In this document: positions 26,530-34,830 of the stretch, piece after piece
Layout: the number at the start of each line of letters is the position of its first letter
Position numbering within the stretch: the first letter of the stretch is position 1
Assembly: GCA_022844275.1 (NCBI GenBank)
Contig: JALHMB010000004.1
Span: 62,001-126,000, forward strand
Direction: 5' to 3'
DNA length: 64,000 bases
Origin: Hyphomicrobiaceae bacterium
GTDB lineage: Bacteria > Pseudomonadota > Alphaproteobacteria > Rhizobiales > Hyphomicrobiaceae
Position numbers and translations under genes: made by a program
Notes under the pieces: model-generated
The model's input: the letters and a program-made list of their open reading frames with translations, nothing else
What the model was told of the DNA's origin: nothing
Databases searched by the model: none

Positions 26530-28269
26530 ATGTCTGCAGGTACGACAGCGACGGCGGCGGGCACGGCGTCGACACACCTGAGCTATCCCTGGCTTGCGCA
26601 CTACCCCAAAGGTGTGAACTGGCACCAGCAGATCGCTCCGGCGCCGCTCCATCAGTTCCTGGAGCGGGCTGCCGAGCGGTATCCATCGCGTATTTGCACG
26701 AACTTCCTGGGTCGGACAATAACCTACGGCGAGATGTCGCGCCTCGTGGATCGGGCCGCTGCCGGGCTCGCCGCGATCGGAGTTACCAAGGGGACGAAAG
26801 TCGGCCTGTTCCTGCCGAACTCGCCGACATTCATCGTCTACTACTACGCGACGCTCAAGGCCGGCGGGACCGTCGTCAACTTCAACCCCCTTTATACGGT
26901 CGAGGAACTGACCTTCCAGGTGAAGGACAGCGAGACCGATCTCATGGTGACGCTCGACCTCAAGGTGCTCTTCGACAAGGTCGAGAAGCTGATGGCGGCA
27001 GGCACGCTCAAGCGCGCTCTCGTCGCGCCTTTCCCGGCCCTGCTGCCAACGGCGAAATCGATCCTCTTCCGCCTCTTCAAGGGCAAGGAGCTGGCGGACG
27101 CGCGCCGCTCGCAGGTGGCGGCCTCGGTCATATCGGAGGAAAGCGTCCTGGCCAATGACGGACGTTTCCAGGCGCCGGCCATCTCGCCGACCTCTGACAT
27201 CGCCGTGCTTCAGTACACGGGCGGCACTACGGGCACCCCCAAGGGGGCCATGCTCACGCACGCGGCCGTCTACACGAACGTGATACAGACGGCCGCCTGG
27301 GCGCCCGAGCTAGGGGAGGGGTCGGAGCGCGTACTCGGTGTGCTGCCGTTCTTCCACGTGTTCGCCATGACGGTCGTCATGAACTTTGCGATCGCCAAGG
27401 CGGCTGAGATCGTCATGTTGCCGCGCTTCGTGCTCGACGATGTCATGAAGCTCATCGACAAGGCCAAGCCGACCGTCATGCCCGGTGTGCCGACGATGTT
27501 CAACGCGATCATGAACCATCCGAAGCTCAAGAGCTTCGATCTCTCGTCGCTGAAGTTCTGCCTCTCGGGTGGTGCGGCGCTGCCCCTCGAGATCAAGCAG
27601 CGCTTCGAGCAGCTCACGGGTTGCAGCCTCGTCGAAGGCTACGGTCTGAGTGAAACCTCGCCCGTGGTGACCGCGAACCCGCTCAGCGGGCCCGTCAAGG
27701 AAGGCTCGATCGGCCAGCCCATTCCGCAGACGATCGTCTCGCTGCGTGCTCTGGATGACCCGACCAAGGAAGTGCCGCTCGGCGAGAAGGGCGAGATCTG
27801 CGTGAAGGGTCCGCAGGTCATGAAGGGCTACTGGAAGAGGCCGCGGGAGACGGAGGAGCAGTTCGTCGGCGACTATCTCAGGACCGGCGATGTCGCGATC
27901 ATGGATGAGGAAGGGTTCTTCTTCATCGTCGACCGCATCAAGGATCTCATCATCTGCTCGGGCTACAACGTCTATCCGCGCCGCATCGAGGAAGCCCTCT
28001 ACGAGCATTCGGCCGTTCAGGAAGTCACGGTCATCGGCATACCTGACGAGTATCGCGGCGAGGCACCCAAGGCTTTCGTCAAGCTCAAGGATGGTGCAAC
28101 CACGACGACGGCGGATCTCATGAAGCACCTCGAGCCCAAGCTCTCGCGTATCGAGCTTCCGACTGAGATCGAGATCCGCGATGCCCTGCCGAAGACGATG
28201 ATCGGCAAACTCTCGAAGAAGGAGTTGAAGGCTGAGGAAGCGGCGAAACGTGAAGCCGCCAAGACGTGA
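26530..28269 (+). CDS. Acyl-CoA ligase (long-chain/dicarboxylate type, FadD/PimA-like)
   Basis: A 579-residue AMP-forming ligase that activates a carboxylic acid to its CoA thioester. Signatures visible: the P-loop-like YTGGTTGTPKGAMLTH (about 238-253), VEGYGLSETSPVV (about 365), YLRTGDVAIMDEEGFFFIVDR (given as RTGDVAIMDEEGF, about 460) and the C-terminal lysine region PKTMIGKLSKKEL. The size and the beginning WLAHYPKGVNWH resemble fatty-acid and pimeloyl-CoA ligases. The start is fixed by GGGAGGC upstream. It faces away from the ACP gene and lies in the same neighbourhood as the dehydrogenase pair and the thiolase. Confidence 0.93.
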   Translation: MSAGTTATAAGTASTHLSYPWLAHYPKGVNWHQQIAPAPLHQFLERAAERYPSRICTNFLGRTITYGEMSRLVDRAAAGLAAIGVTKGTKVGLFLPNSPTFIVYYYATLKAGGTVVNFNPLYTVEELTFQVKDSETDLMVTLDLKVLFDKVEKLMAAGTLKRALVAPFPALLPTAKSILFRLFKGKELADARRSQVAASVISEESVLANDGRFQAPAISPTSDIAVLQYTGGTTGTPKGAMLTHAAVYTNVIQTAAWAPELGEGSERVLGVLPFFHVFAMTVVMNFAIAKAAEIVMLPRFVLDDVMKLIDKAKPTVMPGVPTMFNAIMNHPKLKSFDLSSLKFCLSGGAALPLEIKQRFEQLTGCSLVEGYGLSETSPVVTANPLSGPVKEGSIGQPIPQTIVSLRALDDPTKEVPLGEKGEICVKGPQVMKGYWKRPRETEEQFVGDYLRTGDVAIMDEEGFFFIVDRIKDLIICSGYNVYPRRIEEALYEHSAVQEVTVIGIPDEYRGEAPKAFVKLKDGATTTTADLMKHLEPKLSRIELPTEIEIRDALPKTMIGKLSKKELKAEEAAKREAAKT

Positions 28270-28322
28270 AGCGCCGCAGACTCTTGTGGCCGGTACGCGC
28301 CTTCGCTTAAGTTAACCAAACG

Positions 28323-28985
28323 ATGTCGATCGGGAAGAGCGGATTGATGCGGGCTTTGAGCATTTGGTCGCTGCCAGTAGCTGGGGCGGCGGCACTTGCT
28401 GTCTTGGGTTTGGCTGTCTTGATTTTGAATGCGGGGCCGGCCGAGGCGCGTACCTTGTGCGTCGGCAAGGAGTCGATCCTGCTCCGCACGGGGCCCTCGT
28501 GGCGCGACAATCCCGTCGGAAGCCTGCCGGCCGGTGCGTGCGGATTACAGGTGATCGGCCAATGCATGTACGGCTGGTGCCATGTGGCGCTGGGCGCGCG
28601 CAAGGGGTGGGTCGATGCCAAGCAGGTGATCGTTCACGAGGGGGACACGACCGCAGCTCCGACAGCCCCGGCACCCAGGCGTGCCGAGCCGCCGCCACCA
28701 CCGCCGCGTCGGGCTGAGCCTGCGCCGCCGCCACGGCCCGCGCCGCCCGCCACCACCGGTGCCGCTGCCAATCGCGAGAGCCATTGCGTGATGGGCGTGC
28801 GGCCGGGCGACACGCTGCGCATCCGGTCCGGTCCTAGCGCGGAGCATCGGGAAGTGGGCGGGATTCCGCCAGATGCCTGCGGCGTGGTCGTCGGCGCGCC
28901 CTGCGCGGGAGCCTGGTGCCCGGTCATGTATCGTGGCATTCGCGGCTGGTCCAACGCCAGCTACCTGCGACCGCCGTGGATGTGA
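28323..28985 (+). CDS. Secreted protein with two SH3-like domains
   Basis: 220 residues: a hydrophobic signal or anchor segment (about 18-40), a first bacterial SH3 domain (about 44-105, LLRTGPSWRDNPVGSLPAG and ARKGWVDAKQV), a linker of about 45 residues rich in proline, and a second SH3 domain (about 152-218, LRIRSGPSAEHREVGG and GIRGWSNASYLRP). Each domain carries cysteines at matching places (GACGLQVIGQC and DACGVVVGAPC), implying periplasmic disulfides. Such domains usually bind peptidoglycan or regulate enzymes in the envelope. It has no obvious link to its acyl-CoA neighbours. Confidence 0.82.
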   Translation: MSIGKSGLMRALSIWSLPVAGAAALAVLGLAVLILNAGPAEARTLCVGKESILLRTGPSWRDNPVGSLPAGACGLQVIGQCMYGWCHVALGARKGWVDAKQVIVHEGDTTAAPTAPAPRRAEPPPPPPRRAEPAPPPRPAPPATTGAAANRESHCVMGVRPGDTLRIRSGPSAEHREVGGIPPDACGVVVGAPCAGAWCPVMYRGIRGWSNASYLRPPWM

Positions 28986-29048
28986 TGAGAGCTGCGCGGA
29001 TGCTGCTGACTCAGCTCTGCAATGGCAGCGCGGCTGCCCCTCCCGCCA

Positions 29049-29081
29049 TTGATCCACCAAGTAACACCTGTATATTCAGGT
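29049..29081 (+). promoter_or_regulatory. Possible promoter with overlapping operator for the thiolase gene
   Basis: TTGATC (29049-29054), a 16-base spacer and TATATT (29071-29076) make a plausible sigma-70 promoter about 35 bases before the thiolase ATG. ACCTG and CAGGT (29066-29070, 29077-29081) flank the -10 box as a short palindrome, where a repressor could bind. Confidence 0.35.
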
Positions 29082-29114
29082 AATCACCCTCACTTCACCT
29101 GCAAGGAGGCCGAA

Positions 29115-30311
29115 ATGGCCAATCCAACATCCGATCCCGTCGTCATCGTCGCGGGCGCACGCACGCCCATGGGCAGCTTTCAGGGCAGCTTGCAGGCCAT
29201 GACGGCGCCGGAGCTCGGTGCGGTCGCGATCAAGTCGGCGCTCGGCCGCACGGGCGTCGCCGCCGAGGAAGTCGCCGAAGTGCTCATGGGCTGCGTGCTG
29301 CCCGCCGGCCAGGGCCAGGCACCGGCACGCCAGGCCGCGCGCTATGGCGGCCTTCCCGACAGCGTGCCGTGCACGACCGTCAACAAGATGTGCGGCTCGG
29401 GCATGAAGACGGTGATGATGGCCTACGAGGCGCTGCACGTGCGCCCCAAGGACGTGATCATTGCCGGTGGCCTCGAGAGCATGACCAACACGCCTTACAT
29501 CCTGCCGAAAATGCGCTCGGGCGCACGCCTCGGCCACACGCAGGCCTACGACCACATGTTCATCGATGGCCTCGAGGATGCCTATGACAAGGGCCGCCTC
29601 ATGGGCACCTACGCCGAGGATACGGCACAGCACTACCAGTTCACGCGCGAGCAGCAGGATGCGTTCGCGGTTGAAAGCCTGCGCCGCGCCAAAGCCGCCA
29701 ACGAGAATGGCTCCTTCGCCAATGAGATGGCCGCCGTCGTGGTGAAGTCGCGCAAGGGCACGACCGAGGTCACGCGCGACGAGCAGCCCTTCACGGCCGA
29801 TCCGGCCAAGATCCCGAGCCTCAAGCCCGCCTTCCGCGATGGCGGCACGGTGACGCCGGCCAACTCGAGCTCGATCTCGGATGGTGCCGCGGCCCTCGTG
29901 CTCATGCGCGAGAGCGAGGCCAGGCGCCGCAAGCTGCAGCCGCTCGCGCGCATCGTCGCGCAGGCGAGCCATGCCCAGGCGCCGGCGTGGTTCACCACGG
30001 CTCCGATCGGCGCCATGAAGAAGGTGCTGGAGGCGGCGGGCTGGAAAGCCGGGGATGTCGGCCTCTACGAAATCAACGAGGCCTTCGCTGTCGTCGCCAT
30101 GGCGGCCATGCGCGATCTCGACCTGCCGCACGACAAGGTCAACGTCCACGGCGGCGCCTGTGCGCTCGGCCATCCAGTCGGTGCATCCGGTGCGCGTATT
30201 ATCGTGACGCTCATCAATGCCATGGCGAAGCGCGGCGAGACCAAGGGCGTTGCCTCGCTCTGCATCGGCGGCGGCGAAGCGACGGCCGTCGCGATCGAGC
30301 GGATGAATTGA
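29115..30311 (+). CDS. Acetyl-CoA C-acyltransferase (thiolase, PimB/FadA-like)
   Basis: A 398-residue thiolase with the acyl-enzyme cysteine in NKMCGSGMKTVMMAYEAL (C about 92) and the C-terminal catalytic residues in NEAFAVVAM, GGACALGHPVGASGAR and SLCIGGGEATAVAIE. It performs the last thiolytic step of beta-oxidation, or the reverse condensation. Strong GGAGG precedes the ATG by 8 bases. With the ligase upstream and the dehydrogenase/FadB-like genes on the other strand it completes a beta-oxidation set. It is the second thiolase of the window and differs from the one at 6049 in its ends. Confidence 0.93.
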   Translation: MANPTSDPVVIVAGARTPMGSFQGSLQAMTAPELGAVAIKSALGRTGVAAEEVAEVLMGCVLPAGQGQAPARQAARYGGLPDSVPCTTVNKMCGSGMKTVMMAYEALHVRPKDVIIAGGLESMTNTPYILPKMRSGARLGHTQAYDHMFIDGLEDAYDKGRLMGTYAEDTAQHYQFTREQQDAFAVESLRRAKAANENGSFANEMAAVVVKSRKGTTEVTRDEQPFTADPAKIPSLKPAFRDGGTVTPANSSSISDGAAALVLMRESEARRRKLQPLARIVAQASHAQAPAWFTTAPIGAMKKVLEAAGWKAGDVGLYEINEAFAVVAMAAMRDLDLPHDKVNVHGGACALGHPVGASGARIIVTLINAMAKRGETKGVASLCIGGGEATAVAIERMN

Positions 30312-30337
30312 GCATTGACGCTCACGGAAGTGCGCCA

Positions 30338-31126
30338 GTGACGCGGCCCATGGTCGTGATCACCGGCGCCTCCGAGGGCATCGGCCGCGCGTTCGCGCAA
30401 CTCTATGCCGCGCGCGGCCGGGATCTCCTGCTGATTGCGCGCCGGCCCGAACCGCTGGCGCGGCTCTCCGATGAACTGATGACTGCGCATGCCGTCCGCG
30501 TCGAGACGCTGGCCCAGGACGTGACGGCGCCCGATGCACCAGCCGCCATGGATGCTGCGCTCGCCGCCGCGGGGGCCTACTGCGATCTCCTCGTCAACAA
30601 TGCCGGCATCGGCCTCTCCGGCGCCTTCCACGATCTCCCCATGAGCGAAATCGAGCGACTGCTCGCGATCAACACCGCGGCGCCGAGCCGTCTCATGCAT
30701 CACGTGCTGCCGGGGATGCGGGCGCGCGGACGCGGCGGCATCATCAATCTCGCCTCGCTCGGTGGATTTGCGCCGGGGCCCTACCAGGCTGCCTACTACG
30801 CGAGCCGCGCCTACGTGCTCTCGCTCTCGGAGGCTGTGGCAGCGGAGGTGGCAAGCGACGGCGTGCGCATCACCGCCGTCGCTCCCGGCCCTGTGCGCAC
30901 GCGCTTCCATGACAAGATGGATGCCGATCGCGATTTCTACCGCTGGCTCATCCCATCGCTCGCACCCGAGACGGTCGCTAGATGGGCAATCACGGCCCAT
31001 AATTTCGGCGTACGCGTCGTCGTGCCCGGTTTGCTGAACAACATTCTCGCACTATGTTTACGACTCATGCCGCACAGAATATCTGTGCTGATCCAGGGTT
31101 TCCTCTTCTACCCCCGCAATCGATGA
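30338..31126 (+). CDS. SDR family protein with Arg in place of the catalytic Lys
   Basis: About 262 residues. A short-chain dehydrogenase fold with TGASEGIGRAFAQLYAARG (dinucleotide binding), NNAGIGLSG, and the catalytic serine in INLASLGGFAPG. The Tyr-x-x-x-Lys motif reads YYASRAYVLS, so the lysine is arginine. The C-terminus has an extra hydrophobic stretch (VPGLLNNILALCLRLMP...LIQGFLF) suggesting membrane association. It resembles the DltE/YqjQ-like group of unknown substrate. A GTG at 30338 after CGGAAG is used as start; an ATG at 30350 is the alternative. It begins 26 bases after the thiolase stop. Confidence 0.83.
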   Translation: MTRPMVVITGASEGIGRAFAQLYAARGRDLLLIARRPEPLARLSDELMTAHAVRVETLAQDVTAPDAPAAMDAALAAAGAYCDLLVNNAGIGLSGAFHDLPMSEIERLLAINTAAPSRLMHHVLPGMRARGRGGIINLASLGGFAPGPYQAAYYASRAYVLSLSEAVAAEVASDGVRITAVAPGPVRTRFHDKMDADRDFYRWLIPSLAPETVARWAITAHNFGVRVVVPGLLNNILALCLRLMPHRISVLIQGFLFYPRNR

Positions 31127-31130
31127 CGCG

Positions 31131-31910
31131 ATGATGCTCGACGCCGAACCAACACGCGAAGCCCCCATCGATGGCCGGGGTCTGGACCTTTCTCTCGCCG
31201 CTCCTCTTGCGAAGAAGCCGGTGTTGATCGTCCTGCATATGGAGGGCGCCAAGTCCGGCCACGTTGGTCGCTGGTTCATCGAGAACGGCTATCCACTCGA
31301 CATCCGCCGTCCCTTTCTCGGCGATCCGCTGCCCGAGACACTCGCCCATCATACCGGCGCCGTGATTTTCGGCGGCTCGCAGAGCGCCAATGACAATGTC
31401 GATTACGTCAAGCGCGAGGTCGATTGGGTTGGCGTCGCGCTCAAGGAGCATAAGCCTTATCTCGGCATCTGCCTCGGCGCGCAGATGCTGGCTCGCCATC
31501 TCGGTTCGCGTGTCGAGATGTGCGGGCACGGCCGTGTCGAGATCGGTTATCACTCCGTGCAGCAGATTGATCAGGGTCGGGTGCTCGGCACACTCCCCGA
31601 GCGTGTCTATCAGTGGCATCGCGAGGGTTTCGAGATTCCGCGCGGCGCCGATCTGCTGGCAACAAGTGACGGTGCGTTCGAGAACCAAGCCTTCATCTAT
31701 GGCCCTGCGGCACTCGGCGTGCAGTTCCACCCTGAGATCATGCACACGCAGATAAATTGCTGGTCGGGCTCGAACCCCGTGCGCCTGCTCATGCGCGGTG
31801 CGCACGCGCGTCACGAGCAGCTCGCCGCGCATCTCGTGCACGCGCCGCGCGTACACACATGGCTCGATCAAATGCTGCGCCGTTGGGTCGAGGGCCGTCT
31901 CGCGACCTGA
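31131..31910 (+). CDS. Class I glutamine amidotransferase-like protein
   Basis: 259 residues with a GATase1 domain resembling the amidotransferase part of GMP synthase. The nucleophile cysteine is in LGICLGAQMLARHLG (C about 114) and the His/Glu pair is in GVQFHPEIM (about 203-207). VIFGGSQSANDN is the usual glycine-rich loop. Standalone members hydrolyse glutamine or gamma-glutamyl compounds; the acceptor is unknown. The first 30 residues are a poorly conserved extension. It starts 4 bases after the SDR stop, so the two are probably co-transcribed. A bidirectional terminator follows. Confidence 0.87.
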   Translation: MMLDAEPTREAPIDGRGLDLSLAAPLAKKPVLIVLHMEGAKSGHVGRWFIENGYPLDIRRPFLGDPLPETLAHHTGAVIFGGSQSANDNVDYVKREVDWVGVALKEHKPYLGICLGAQMLARHLGSRVEMCGHGRVEIGYHSVQQIDQGRVLGTLPERVYQWHREGFEIPRGADLLATSDGAFENQAFIYGPAALGVQFHPEIMHTQINCWSGSNPVRLLMRGAHARHEQLAAHLVHAPRVHTWLDQMLRRWVEGRLAT

Positions 31911-32020
31911 GCGCTGCAGCGGCATTTACCAAGATCGGCTTCTTCGCACATTCGTAACATCTGGCGTGGCAATATGCCTTCAGCGCCGGCTTTAGTGTTG
32001 CGTACTGGCGCCAATATTTC

Positions 32021-32051
32021 AGCGGAGCATCGCCTGGAGCGATGCTCCGCT
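32021..32051. terminator. Terminator between convergent amidotransferase and exosortase operon
   Basis: AGCGGAGCATCGC (32021-32033) and GCGATGCTCCGCT (32039-32051) form a perfect 13-base stem with a 5-base loop, followed on the plus strand by TTACTTTTG. Confidence 0.85.
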
Positions 32052-32067
32052 TTACTTTTGGCGGGCC

Positions 32068-32571
32068 TCAGCTCTTGGCGGGAGTATGGTGCCAGAAGGG
32101 CGCCCAGTCGAAATCCCGGGCGATCTCGCAGCCCTTGGGCGCGGCGATCATGAGCGCCGTCGTACTGGTCGTGAAGGATCCAAGCCCCACGGCCGAAAGC
32201 GCCTTCTGCTTCAGCCACTCGACGCGCAGATCAAGCCGGCTCGGCTCGCGCCACGTGCGCCCGAGGTAGGCGACGTGCCGCTCGCGCTCCATGCCGATAG
32301 CGGCATCGAAGAGCGGCGCTTCCTGAAGATTGAGACGCACTGGAAAGACATCGACGCGGCCACCGCATTGAGGAGCGTCGAATGCGACGGCCTTCAGGAG
32401 CGCGTGATCTTTAGCGGGCGTGATCCGTGCCGCGATCCCGCGCGAGGCGAGCAGCTCGACAACGGCAGGGCGGACGTCATATTCCAGCTGCCCGTGCGAG
32501 GCCTGGATCCTGACGGCCAGCGTGCCGAGCAGCAGTGCGGCGAAAGCAGCGCGAACGAGCCAGCTCTTCAT
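32068..32571 (-). CDS. Exosortase-linked membrane-anchored protein (EpsI-like position)
   Basis: 167 residues with an N-terminal hydrophobic anchor or signal (about 5-22, LVRAAFAALLLGTLAVRI) and a soluble extracytoplasmic part containing two cysteines (PQCGGRV and PKGCEIA). The ATG overlaps the exosortase TGA as ATGA, so translation is coupled. Exosortases are commonly followed by or fused to EpsI-type proteins of similar size and topology, and by position this would be the partner here, but I see no firm EpsI signature motif. The name is therefore by context. The end of the operon is the bidirectional hairpin at 32021-32051. Confidence 0.75.
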   Translation of the reverse strand: MKSWLVRAAFAALLLGTLAVRIQASHGQLEYDVRPAVVELLASRGIAARITPAKDHALLKAVAFDAPQCGGRVDVFPVRLNLQEAPLFDAAIGMERERHVAYLGRTWREPSRLDLRVEWLKQKALSAVGLGSFTTSTTALMIAAPKGCEIARDFDWAPFWHHTPAKS

Positions 32572-33458
32572 GGCGTGCGCCCCACGCGCAGCGCTCCGAA
32601 GAGGCTGATCGCAAGTACACTCAAGGTCGTTGCCCAGGCGAAAATCTGCGCGCCAGTGCTCTCGTGCCAGTACACGAAGCCATCGACGCTCAAGGACATG
32701 AGGTAGAGGCGGCTCGCGTTGAGCGCGATGACGACCGCGACGATGGCAAGACCGACCCAGATGTCCCGCGCGACCCAGCGAGGACGGGCGAGCTTTGTCA
32801 GCGTCACCCAGCAGAGCAGGCCGAGCGAGATGTTGTGGAAGGAGGAGCAGGGTCCGTAGACGATGATGGCGTGATCGGCTGTCGCGCCGACGACGGTCTC
32901 AGACCAGAGGATGCCCGTTTTGGTCGCGCTCAGCGCGGCGCCGACCAGCGCGGCATCGGCCTGAAGCAGGTAGTAGGCAAAGAACTCGAAGAGCCGCGGT
33001 CCCCAGAAGCCATTGAAGGCCAGTGCCAGCATCACGGCGCCGGCTGCCCTGAGAGCGATGTCATCGCGATCGCGCGCCATGAAGTAGAGTGCGCCGGCGG
33101 TCAAGGCAAGCCAATGCGCCGATCGGGCCGTCAGGACGCCAGACGCAATCACCGCGATTGCGAGGACGATGTCGCTCGAGCGGGCCGGCGACGTCCGCGT
33201 GCTGTCGGCAATCAGGCTGAAGATCGCGTACCAGGCCACATAGGCGAACACGCTCTTCGACGCGAGCTGGCTCTGCACCGCGCCGATGTAGGCGTCGAAC
33301 GAGCTGGCCGGCACCGCGAACAGCTGCTGGCACAACAGGGTGAAGGCCAGCCACAGGAAGACTTCGCGGCGGCCAAGCGTAGCCGCGCCGCGTGAACTAC
33401 CGACTACGTTGTCAACCGGGTGTGCGGATGCCACCGCCGTATGCGACTGGATCGCCAA
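32568..33458 (-). CDS. Exosortase/archaeosortase family transpeptidase
   Basis: A 296-residue protein with about eight membrane helices. The family triad is visible in the right order: Cys204 in YGPCSSFHNISLG, Arg250 in ALNASRLYLMSL and His265 in VYWHESTGA. Exosortases are unrelated to but analogous to sortase: they cut a C-terminal PEP-CTERM-like signal and pass the protein to an envelope acceptor. The start is a TTG at 33458 after GTGAGGA; a downstream GTG is possible. The upstream gene, 30 bases away, encodes a tiny protein with a sorting-signal C-terminus, and the downstream gene overlaps by 4 bases. Confidence 0.9.
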   Translation of the reverse strand: MAIQSHTAVASAHPVDNVVGSSRGAATLGRREVFLWLAFTLLCQQLFAVPASSFDAYIGAVQSQLASKSVFAYVAWYAIFSLIADSTRTSPARSSDIVLAIAVIASGVLTARSAHWLALTAGALYFMARDRDDIALRAAGAVMLALAFNGFWGPRLFEFFAYYLLQADAALVGAALSATKTGILWSETVVGATADHAIIVYGPCSSFHNISLGLLCWVTLTKLARPRWVARDIWVGLAIVAVVIALNASRLYLMSLSVDGFVYWHESTGAQIFAWATTLSVLAISLFGALRVGRTP

Positions 33459-33488
33459 TCCTCACACTCCGGGGTAGCGGTTGCGCGC

Positions 33489-33719
33489 TCAGCCTTTCCG
33501 AGACCGGCGCACGATAAGCAGCGCGCCAAGAGTGACGGCGGCTAAAGGCAGGCCGAATCCGATCAGCGGGCCGGGGGCGGGCACGGGGGTTGGCGCCGGC
33601 GCAGCGGGCGCGCAGGCGCTAGCCGGGAAGCAGAAGGCCGTAGCCGGATCGGCGAATGCCAGGAATGCTATCGCTGCCGCTCCTGCCGCTATGAGCAGGC
33701 CGCTCATTACAGTACGCAT
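33489..33719 (-). CDS. Small sorting-signal protein, probable exosortase substrate
   Basis: 76 residues. Residues 1-28 are a Sec signal peptide ending DPATA. Residues 29-48 are a short Cys/Pro/Ala stretch with C30 and C36. Residues 46-76 are a PEP-CTERM-like tripartite signal: the motif VPAPGPLIGFGLP, a hydrophobic helix LAAVTLGALLIV, and the basic tail RRSRKG. Proteins with a GxGLP motif before the helix are a known alphaproteobacterial variant. After both cleavages only about 20 residues would remain. GAGGGCG precedes the ATG. It is the first gene of the exosortase operon. Confidence 0.85.
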   Translation of the reverse strand: MRTVMSGLLIAAGAAAIAFLAFADPATAFCFPASACAPAAPAPTPVPAPGPLIGFGLPLAAVTLGALLIVRRSRKG

Positions 33720-33946
33720 CTACGAACGCCCTCATATACTAGACAACGCTACTATCCCCGATGCAGTTTTCTTGCCAGTCCGCAACGAGGTCAAATTGGC
33801 CAATGGTGGTATTTGCGGCAAAGTAAACCAATCGTTCTGGGAAACTGCGTCTTTTTGGAGCATGTGTTGCCCGAATGCCCGCGCAGGTGCGGACGAGCGT
33901 GTTATATTCCAAACTGATTTGCGGGGTATGCTGAGGGCTGTTCAGA

Positions 33947-34753
33947 ATGCTGTTGAAAGAGCTGACGTTTCAGCCGCTGCGGCAGCTTGCTGCGAGTGTG
34001 CTGGCGGTCGTCGCTATGGCAGGAGCGGCGCAAGCGCAGGATCCACGCGCGTGGACCGGCTTCTACGTCGGCGTTCACGGCGGATATCATTGGGGTGGCG
34101 GCGATTCGTCTCTGTCGCTTTTGCCCGATGCTGCGGCTTGGGCCAATCCTGGCTACCTGCCGTTCCAGCGAAGCTACGACAGTTCGCCTGATGGCGCCCT
34201 CGGTGGTGCCCAGCTCGGGTACAACTGGAGGTCGGGCGGCTTTGTCATCGGACTTGAGGCGGATCTCACTTATCTCAATGCGGATGGTCAGGCTTCGTAC
34301 ACCGCTTTTGTTTCCGATGGCGGTTCATCAGCGACGTATCGGGGGCAAAGCCGGCAAGAGATCGACTGGCTTGGGACACTGCGCGCTCGCGTCGGTATGA
34401 CACCCTTTGCGGACCCGCACTTCCTCATCTACTTCACCGGCGGTCTGGCCTACGGGCGGGTCGAGACGAGCCATTCGTTGGAGGCGATTGTCCCCACCGG
34501 CGCCAACTTCGGAGCCTCGGACACCAGTTGGGAAGTCGGCGGAACGGTTGGTGGCGGCCTTGAATGGATTTTCGGTGGTGGCTGGTCGCTGAAGGCGGAA
34601 TACCTCTACTACGACCTTGGTGATCGCGACGATCGCGGTCGAGCTATTAATATGTCCCCCACGCCACCGGCAGAGTTCGGCACTAGGATGAGCTACGAAC
34701 TCAATGGCCACATCGCGCGCGTGGGTATCAACTATCAACTGGGCGCCTACTAA
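33947..34753 (+). CDS. Outer membrane beta-barrel protein (Omp25/31-like)
   Basis: 268 residues. A signal peptide spans about 1-31 (AASVLAVVAMAGAAQAQ). The mature part is an eight-stranded type barrel with alternating strands typical of Rhizobiales surface porins: WTGFYVGVHGGYHWGG, LGGAQLGYNWRSGGFVIGLE, GTLRARVGM, FTGGLAYGRVE, GGTVGGGLEWIFGGGWSLKA and the final RVGINYQLGAY. No OmpA peptidoglycan domain is present. The role is likely structural in the outer membrane. The 227-base upstream region is AT-rich and contains TATATT at 33903-33908 as a possible -10 box. Confidence 0.9.
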   Translation: MLLKELTFQPLRQLAASVLAVVAMAGAAQAQDPRAWTGFYVGVHGGYHWGGGDSSLSLLPDAAAWANPGYLPFQRSYDSSPDGALGGAQLGYNWRSGGFVIGLEADLTYLNADGQASYTAFVSDGGSSATYRGQSRQEIDWLGTLRARVGMTPFADPHFLIYFTGGLAYGRVETSHSLEAIVPTGANFGASDTSWEVGGTVGGGLEWIFGGGWSLKAEYLYYDLGDRDDRGRAINMSPTPPAEFGTRMSYELNGHIARVGINYQLGAY

Positions 34754-34830
34754 GCGCCTCTGAAATTTGACGCCCCCGCCGCACCGACCTATGAACCCGC
34801 AGGGTGCGTGCAGCGCAGCGAGGCGGGGTC

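Noticed and set aside
23613-31126. A biosynthetic polyketide or Nod-factor cluster
   Set aside because: ACP and ketoacyl synthase are present, but there is no acyltransferase, ketoreductase module, NodABC or sulfotransferase; most genes are beta-oxidation type.
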